Assembly (NCBI GenBank): GCA_015680685.1
Contig: MNCI01014500.1
Span: 115,568 to 179,567, forward strand
Reading direction: 5' to 3'
DNA length: 64,000 bases
Source of the DNA: Gnetum montanum
Taxonomy: Eukaryota; Streptophyta; Gnetopsida; Gnetales; Gnetaceae
The translations under genes and the position numbers were made by a program. The notes beneath the pieces are model-generated. The model did not search any database and was not told where the DNA came from. It saw nothing but the letters and a program-made list of their open reading frames with translations. Below are positions 59,521 to 64,000 of this stretch, piece by piece (the first letter of the stretch is position 1; each line of letters opens with the position of its first letter).

Positions 59521-60773
59521 TCTAGTGGCTAAAAAAATTGGCATTAAGGAATGTTTTCATTATATTTTGAATATTTTCATTCCATCCTCCTAAACTATAG
59601 TAAAAATATCATATTAAATTAATTGTAAAACTAATATGACTACATTATTATATACAATAGTGGTTTTACATTAGTATGATTGGAATTTTCTATTATAATG
59701 TAATGCACATTATTTATCTTTCTATCTCAAATAGGTTTATAGAAGCATTCAGCTAATTGCTGAATATTTTATTATCTTTTAATTACTAAGTACCCTAGCC
59801 TCATAAGTGATCTTCCATGCTTTTATTGAATCAAGGATTATGTTGTGCTACTGAAGAATTTTCCTTAACAAGCTTATTATTTTAAATAATAATATAGATC
59901 ACTAAGAAGATAATATTAAATATCTAAATTAGGATATTCAATATGATTATCAAGATATCCATTAACATGTACAAGTTGTCCCATGGTAGTTGTTTGGTGA
60001 TTAACACAATTAATAATATGATCATTAATAACCACCATAGAAGGTAATATATTTTCTATCATAAATCAAAATAAAAACATCAAATAATATTTAAAAGTTG
60101 CTCATTAGAACTTAATAGTTCCTCAATGTTGAATTGATCATTAAAAAAATTTACAATAGATAGTAGCAACTTCCTAACTAGGTAGTCATCTATAAGATTA
60201 TTTAGATCATATTTTCTTACTTGAATAAAGTTTTCTTTGTCCTCATTAGGAATTTTATCACTTATGTTATCAACTATCATGACATCCTCTCATTTGTACT
60301 AACTTCCTTCCTTCTTTAATTAATTAAGAAACTCATGTACGATAGGTTGAATATAGCAATTCTTTTTCCTTAGCATAACATCATATTCTCTTGTGTACAT
60401 TGTTAGTTTAGTTACATCTGAAAATGTATATCCTTTATAAGTACGTCATTTAGATTTAGTATACTATTTTTTTTTCTTTCTATTTTTTCATTTATATCTA
60501 CAAGTATTCACAATACATGCATCAGCTAATCATATTGTTATTTCGATTACATAACCTTCATAACTATTTTCTACATGTAAACATATTGATAATACATATT
60601 AAAAATTACAATAATCAACATAATAAGAATGACAATAGTTAAATATTGAAAAACATTAATATGACAAATACACTTGCTAAATAATAGATAACCAAATTGA
60701 ATTAAAAATATTTATTTATTATGATAACCATATTGTATGCTAATTAGATACATTTAATATATTGCATAGGTTT
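59521..60773. other. No gene recognised
   Basis: AT-rich. The minus-strand frame 60080-60280 (66 codons, Asn/Asp/Leu-rich) has no recognisable domain; it lies downstream of the Ulp1-like pseudogene on the same strand. GGTTT at 60769-60773 is the left target duplication of the next element. Confidence 0.4.
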
Positions 60774-60826
60774 TGATGAGACACGATATCACATGGGCCG
60801 CGATATTGCATCCCATGCGATATCGT

Positions 60827-61911
60827 GAAGTCTTTGACAGTGGTTGGTTTGAGGCAAAAGTTGGAATGAGACTTGCCAAGTCACATTAACCATGAAACAC
60901 ACAAGGGGCTGTACACCACCTTGTCTTGGGTTTCCATTCCATTCTATTCTCTCCATCTTTCTCTCCATGGTTCACCTCATTGCCGCTTGTATCATTAGTG
61001 TATATATTTTGGTTGATGCATTGTTTTCTTTTTGGGAAATTCTTGCAATTAAGACTTTAACTCTTGTTACAAATGACATTCCCGGAGCCTACGGACTCTT
61101 TGAATGTGGGATTACCAAGGCATCAAGGGCAGGAGCCTGCTTTGGGGAGGACCCACTGGCATTCCTATTTGGAGCATTAGTTAAATTATTTTCCTTAACA
61201 TTTTGTAATTAATTTTATTTTGTTCATTACCATCTTGACATCCATTTCATCGATGCCATAGTTGTCTCTTTTTACCTATCTTTCTTACTCTTTTTCTTTC
61301 TCCATTCTAATGCTACGAGAGGTTTGCAATTAGTCATGGGGGTACGGGGCCTAATTTTTTCGATTTTCTCCTAGCCCCGAAATTTTTTGATTTTCTTCCT
61401 AACCCCTACACCTTCGGTAGTCATCAGTAACATATTCCCAGATCCATATCATCCATACCACAACCCAGCCAATGAGTTTACACCGAAGCAAGGTATCAAT
61501 TACATGACGATTCATTACCCTTGCTAATATAAGACTATGTTGTGGATGTAGATGGCGATCATACAAACAACGGATTGGATCTGGAGCTAGAACAAACACT
61601 TAGAATGGAGCAGTACTGGAAGCAACTATGCAAGGAGCAAGATGGATAGCGCGCTTACCGAAGGACAACAAAAAGCACAATCTTGGCGTTGGCAGCAGCA
61701 ACACTTCTTTCTATCTCTCTCTTTCTTTCAAGCTGCCAACAAAGGCCTGATGTCATTGTAATAAGGTGTTCACCCTTATTGTCATGAACACTAGTTTTGT
61801 AAAGTCTTGTAATAATGATCCGTTCACATGTCATTCCATTAGCTCCACCTTCTTCAATAATTCCATACCTTCCCGATATTATTGTAAGGAACTCAATGAT
61901 GAGTTTTCATT
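60827..61911 (+). other. 3' spacer of the gypsy derivative
   Basis: Homologous to 30030-30910 (for example CAAGTCACATTAACCAT and CCTACGGACTCTTTGAATG). It contains one internal purine motif TAGTCATGGGGG (61331-61342). About 61740-61911 is sequence missing from the plus-strand element. The frame 60892-61212 is not supported as a gene because it is not kept in the sister copy. Confidence 0.75.
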
Positions 61912-61925
61912 CAGTCATGGGGGTA
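61912..61925 (+). other. Polypurine tract
   Basis: CAGTCATGGGGGTA directly precedes the LTR start TGATGAGACG. Confidence 0.8.
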
Positions 61926-61934
61926 TGATGAGAC

Positions 61935-62026
61935 GCGATATCGCATGTGCCACGATATCGCGTATGCGATATTGCGGCCGTTGCGATATCGCGTCGTCCC
62001 CTGCGATATCGCATATGCGATATCGC
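61935..62026. repeat. Cluster of GCGATATCGC palindromes
   Basis: Six copies of the 10-bp palindrome or close variants, at about 61935, 61952, 61966, 61983, 62003 and 62017, in the 5' end of the LTR just upstream of the TATA position. Confidence 0.85.
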
Positions 62027-62471
62027 GGTCAACCGCCAAATCTATGAATAAGAGGCGACACTCCCCTCATTTCTCATCCTAGGCTTAAAGTAGGGAAACT
62101 CTAGTAGTTTGATCACTCCAGAGATAGAATATTTTCCATGTGCCCGCAGTAGGAGTCCCAAGTGAACAAATCTTTATTCGAGCAGCTTTGTACCTAAACG
62201 CAAGTTGTGTACGGCAATAAAGGCGAGCTTTGTGGATAAACCTTGTAGTGCATGGAATAGGTTTATTATCTGTTATTTCTTACCTATCATTTATTACATA
62301 CATTAGCGTGGCATGAGTACGACTTGGTTACGAGCATTAACGAATGTGTACAACTAACTAAGAAATCGGCTACTCATTGCGATTAGTCTCTCTCACCCTC
62401 AACTCATAGAATACGGGATGAGTACGACTTGATTACGAGCATCTACGGGTGTGTACAGCTAGTCAAGGAAT

Positions 62472-62498
62472 NNNNNNNNNNNNNNNNNNNNNNNNNNN
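62472..62498. other. Assembly gap (27 N)
   Basis: Unknown bases inside the 3' LTR. Confidence 0.99.
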
Positions 62499-62679
62499 CG
62501 GACTTACTTAACCATACACCGTGACAACAACAAGTAAGTCTGGGAAGACAACGAATGATTAACACCAAGTGTTCCATGGGGCGTTAGGCATTTAGTCTGC
62601 GGAGTTCGACCGGATCACACGTACTACGCTCATTTCGTATGGTTGAGTGTAGGGGTACCTCGCCACTCATCAGGTTTCT

Positions 62680-63320
62680 TCTTCTATATATTTGTAAATG
62701 TGATGGCGTAAATGATATCTTCCTTCAACATATAATGTGTATTATATACAGGAAGACATAAACACCATAGTCACATCCATTTCTTTGTCATGACATATTT
62801 CTTTGAAATAACTATCTCCATAATTCTCAATGAAATTAACCCTCCTTATTTTGAATACTATGCTCCACCTCAAGTATTTGTAAATGATATTAGTTTGCTC
62901 ATCGCATTCATTATTACCATTGAGAGGATAAATGATTGATATTGCACTTGCAATCATATCAATAATAATAAGTACCCAATGAAACATACTACTTCCAATC
63001 CTAAAGTTTATTAGAAAAAAATATTTTTTTGGTAGTTATTAAATATAATGCCTCCTTGCTATATTAACATTAAGATAATCTATCTTAATTTTAATTCCCC
63101 ATCTTCTATCTCATACATTCTACTTAATTCAAATAGTAATGATGGATTAAAAAAAATATGAAAAATGAAATTTTGGGATTAATTGTATATTTTTGAAATA
63201 GTATTTGAATATTATATTTTCTATCTTTTGTTTTGGTCTTAAACTTCTTAAATCATTTCCTGTAATAGCATTGCCATCCACCAGGAGTAACATCTCATCA
63301 TAGTATTCTTGCAACCATAC
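62680..63320 (-). pseudogene. Ulp1-type (C48) protease-like pseudogene
   Basis: Ulp1 family enzymes cleave SUMO-like modifiers; plant CACTA and Mutator-like transposons often carry relatives. On the minus strand: WLQEYYDEMLLLVDGNAITG, NDLRSLRPKQKIENIIFKYY (63200-63290; matches the start of the Ulp1 fold, D-L-x-x-L...W-L-N-D), then SSMFHWVLIIIDM (62950-62990; catalytic His before Trp) and YPLNGNNECDEQTNIIYKYL. In a neighbouring frame GCDYGVYVFLYIIHII (about 62700-62745) stands where D-C-G-V-Y-V is expected; the catalytic Cys has become Tyr. A frameshift and a gap of unclear sequence at 62990-63200 (possible intron) separate the parts. The gypsy derivative sits 8 bases beyond the 3' end. Whether it was a host gene or transposon-borne is unclear. 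Confidence 0.62.
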
Positions 63321-64000
63321 TACATTATTAATTTCTACTTCATTTTCTCTTCAAAATATTTCTTTTAATTTAACTAATTGATAAGAATCAAAGCACACAT
63401 GTTAAACTTATTGGAAGTCTACTAAGATGACATATATCAATAAATGAACTAACATAATATTATTTCTATCAACAATGCTTAGGAAAATATTATAATTGTA
63501 AGACTTTTCTAATTTGAAATAATATGATGCAATAAAATACAAAATCATACTTTGTTTATCGAGAAATTCGATAGAAATTTGATTCTCATTAATACTAACC
63601 TACAGAAAATTATATATACAATTGAATATATTCTTAAACAAAAAATTACAAGACATTAAATTCCTTACATAATTTTATGTTAATGATTTGTTCTTGATCT
63701 TTTGGATTTCATTGTATTAAATTTTTTTGTATCATTAATGATGGTCAGGTTCTTTCTTAAAACATAAAGCATAAAAATCATTATAATAATAATTTAATAA
63801 TTTTATGAGTAAATTGAACATACTTCATTATACCATCCTTACGCTTGCTTTTAGAACCTCTACTTGCTATGCTTCTTCCAATCACTTCAAAAGAGGTTCC
63901 TAATTAAAAAGTATATTTCAAAAGATTAACTTATTACATCACTAAATAAATTTCATTTAATATTTATCATATTAGTATATATACAAACATACCAAGTTCT
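63321..64000 (-). other. Possible upstream exons of the Ulp1-like gene
   Basis: On the minus strand there are sequences resembling splice sites: a donor-like GTATGTTTG near 63993 and acceptor-like TTTTTAATTAG near 63900, followed by an open stretch GTSFEVIGRSIASRGSKSKR; and TTTTCTGTAG near 63600 followed by an open stretch VSINENQISIEFLDKQS. These could be short exons, but AT-rich DNA yields such signals often and no domain is recognised. Confidence 0.3.

Larger units (their letters stand above)
60774..62672 (+). mobile_element. Internally deleted gypsy derivative
   Basis: 1899-bp element with a perfect duplication GGTTT on both sides (60769-60773, 62673-62677). It begins with about 50 bases of LTR start (TGATGAGACACGATATCAC), jumps directly into the 3' spacer (from about 60827, homologous to 30030-30910), and ends with a purine tract and one 747-bp LTR. 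The rest of the 5' LTR, the primer site, gag and pol are missing. The TGATGAG/CTCATCA ends identify the same family as the elements at 13-31 kb. Confidence 0.87.
61926..62672 (+). repeat. 3' LTR
   Basis: 747 bp including a 27-N gap, TGATGAG at the start and CTCATCA at the end. The TATA box of related LTRs is TATGAATA here (about 62043). It retains many CpG sites that are decayed in other copies. Confidence 0.88.

Noticed and set aside
60892-61212. 106-codon frame resembling a membrane protein
   Set aside because: It lies in the gypsy 3' spacer, and the homologous stretch at 30080-30420 does not keep the frame.
63321-64000. Confident exon-intron model upstream of the Ulp1-like segment
   Set aside because: Splice-like signals are plausible, but AT-rich DNA produces them often and no domain supports the exons.

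Overview
The window looks like intergenic DNA from a large, AT-rich plant nuclear genome. It is almost wholly built of decayed, nested retrotransposons (Ty3/gypsy, Ty1/copia-type, L1-type LINEs) plus two assembly gaps. I see no intact cellular gene, RNA gene or CRISPR array. The species cannot be named from this sequence; a big-genome seed plant is an inference from the repeat content.

Layout. 1-1540: LTR pieces of a gypsy family whose LTRs end TGATGAG...CTCATCA. 1640-2400: LINE endonuclease remnant (-). 5940-6830: gag-like remnant (-). 7987-10854: complete non-autonomous LTR element (-; 573-bp LTRs, target duplication GAAAT) with no gag or pol, carrying the C-terminal two thirds of a CCR4/nocturnin-type exonuclease in sense orientation. 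13319-22676 (-) and 23079-31522 (+, target duplication CAAGG): two head-to-head Athila-like gypsy elements with recognisable gag-PR-RT-RH-IN, each inactivated at different catalytic residues. 35590-40100 (-): a third, different gypsy remnant. 41002-42147 (-): solo copia-type LTR. 44880-47330 (-): LINE remnant.

47840-59520 is a three-level nest: a LINE (+) is split by a second CCR4-carrying element (+, 48051-58881), whose 3' LTR is itself split by a copia-type element (+, 52912-58774, target duplication AAGGA). 60774-62672 is an internally deleted gypsy derivative bounded by a perfect GGTTT duplication, inserted beside or into a Ulp1-protease-like pseudogene (-, 62680-63320).

The most unusual content is the pair of gene-carrying LTR elements: the same cellular deadenylase-type domain sits inside two independently inserted copies of one non-autonomous family, so the capture happened before these insertions. 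All element boundaries were read by eye from terminal repeats, target duplications, primer sites and polypurine tracts; identities are estimates, not alignments.
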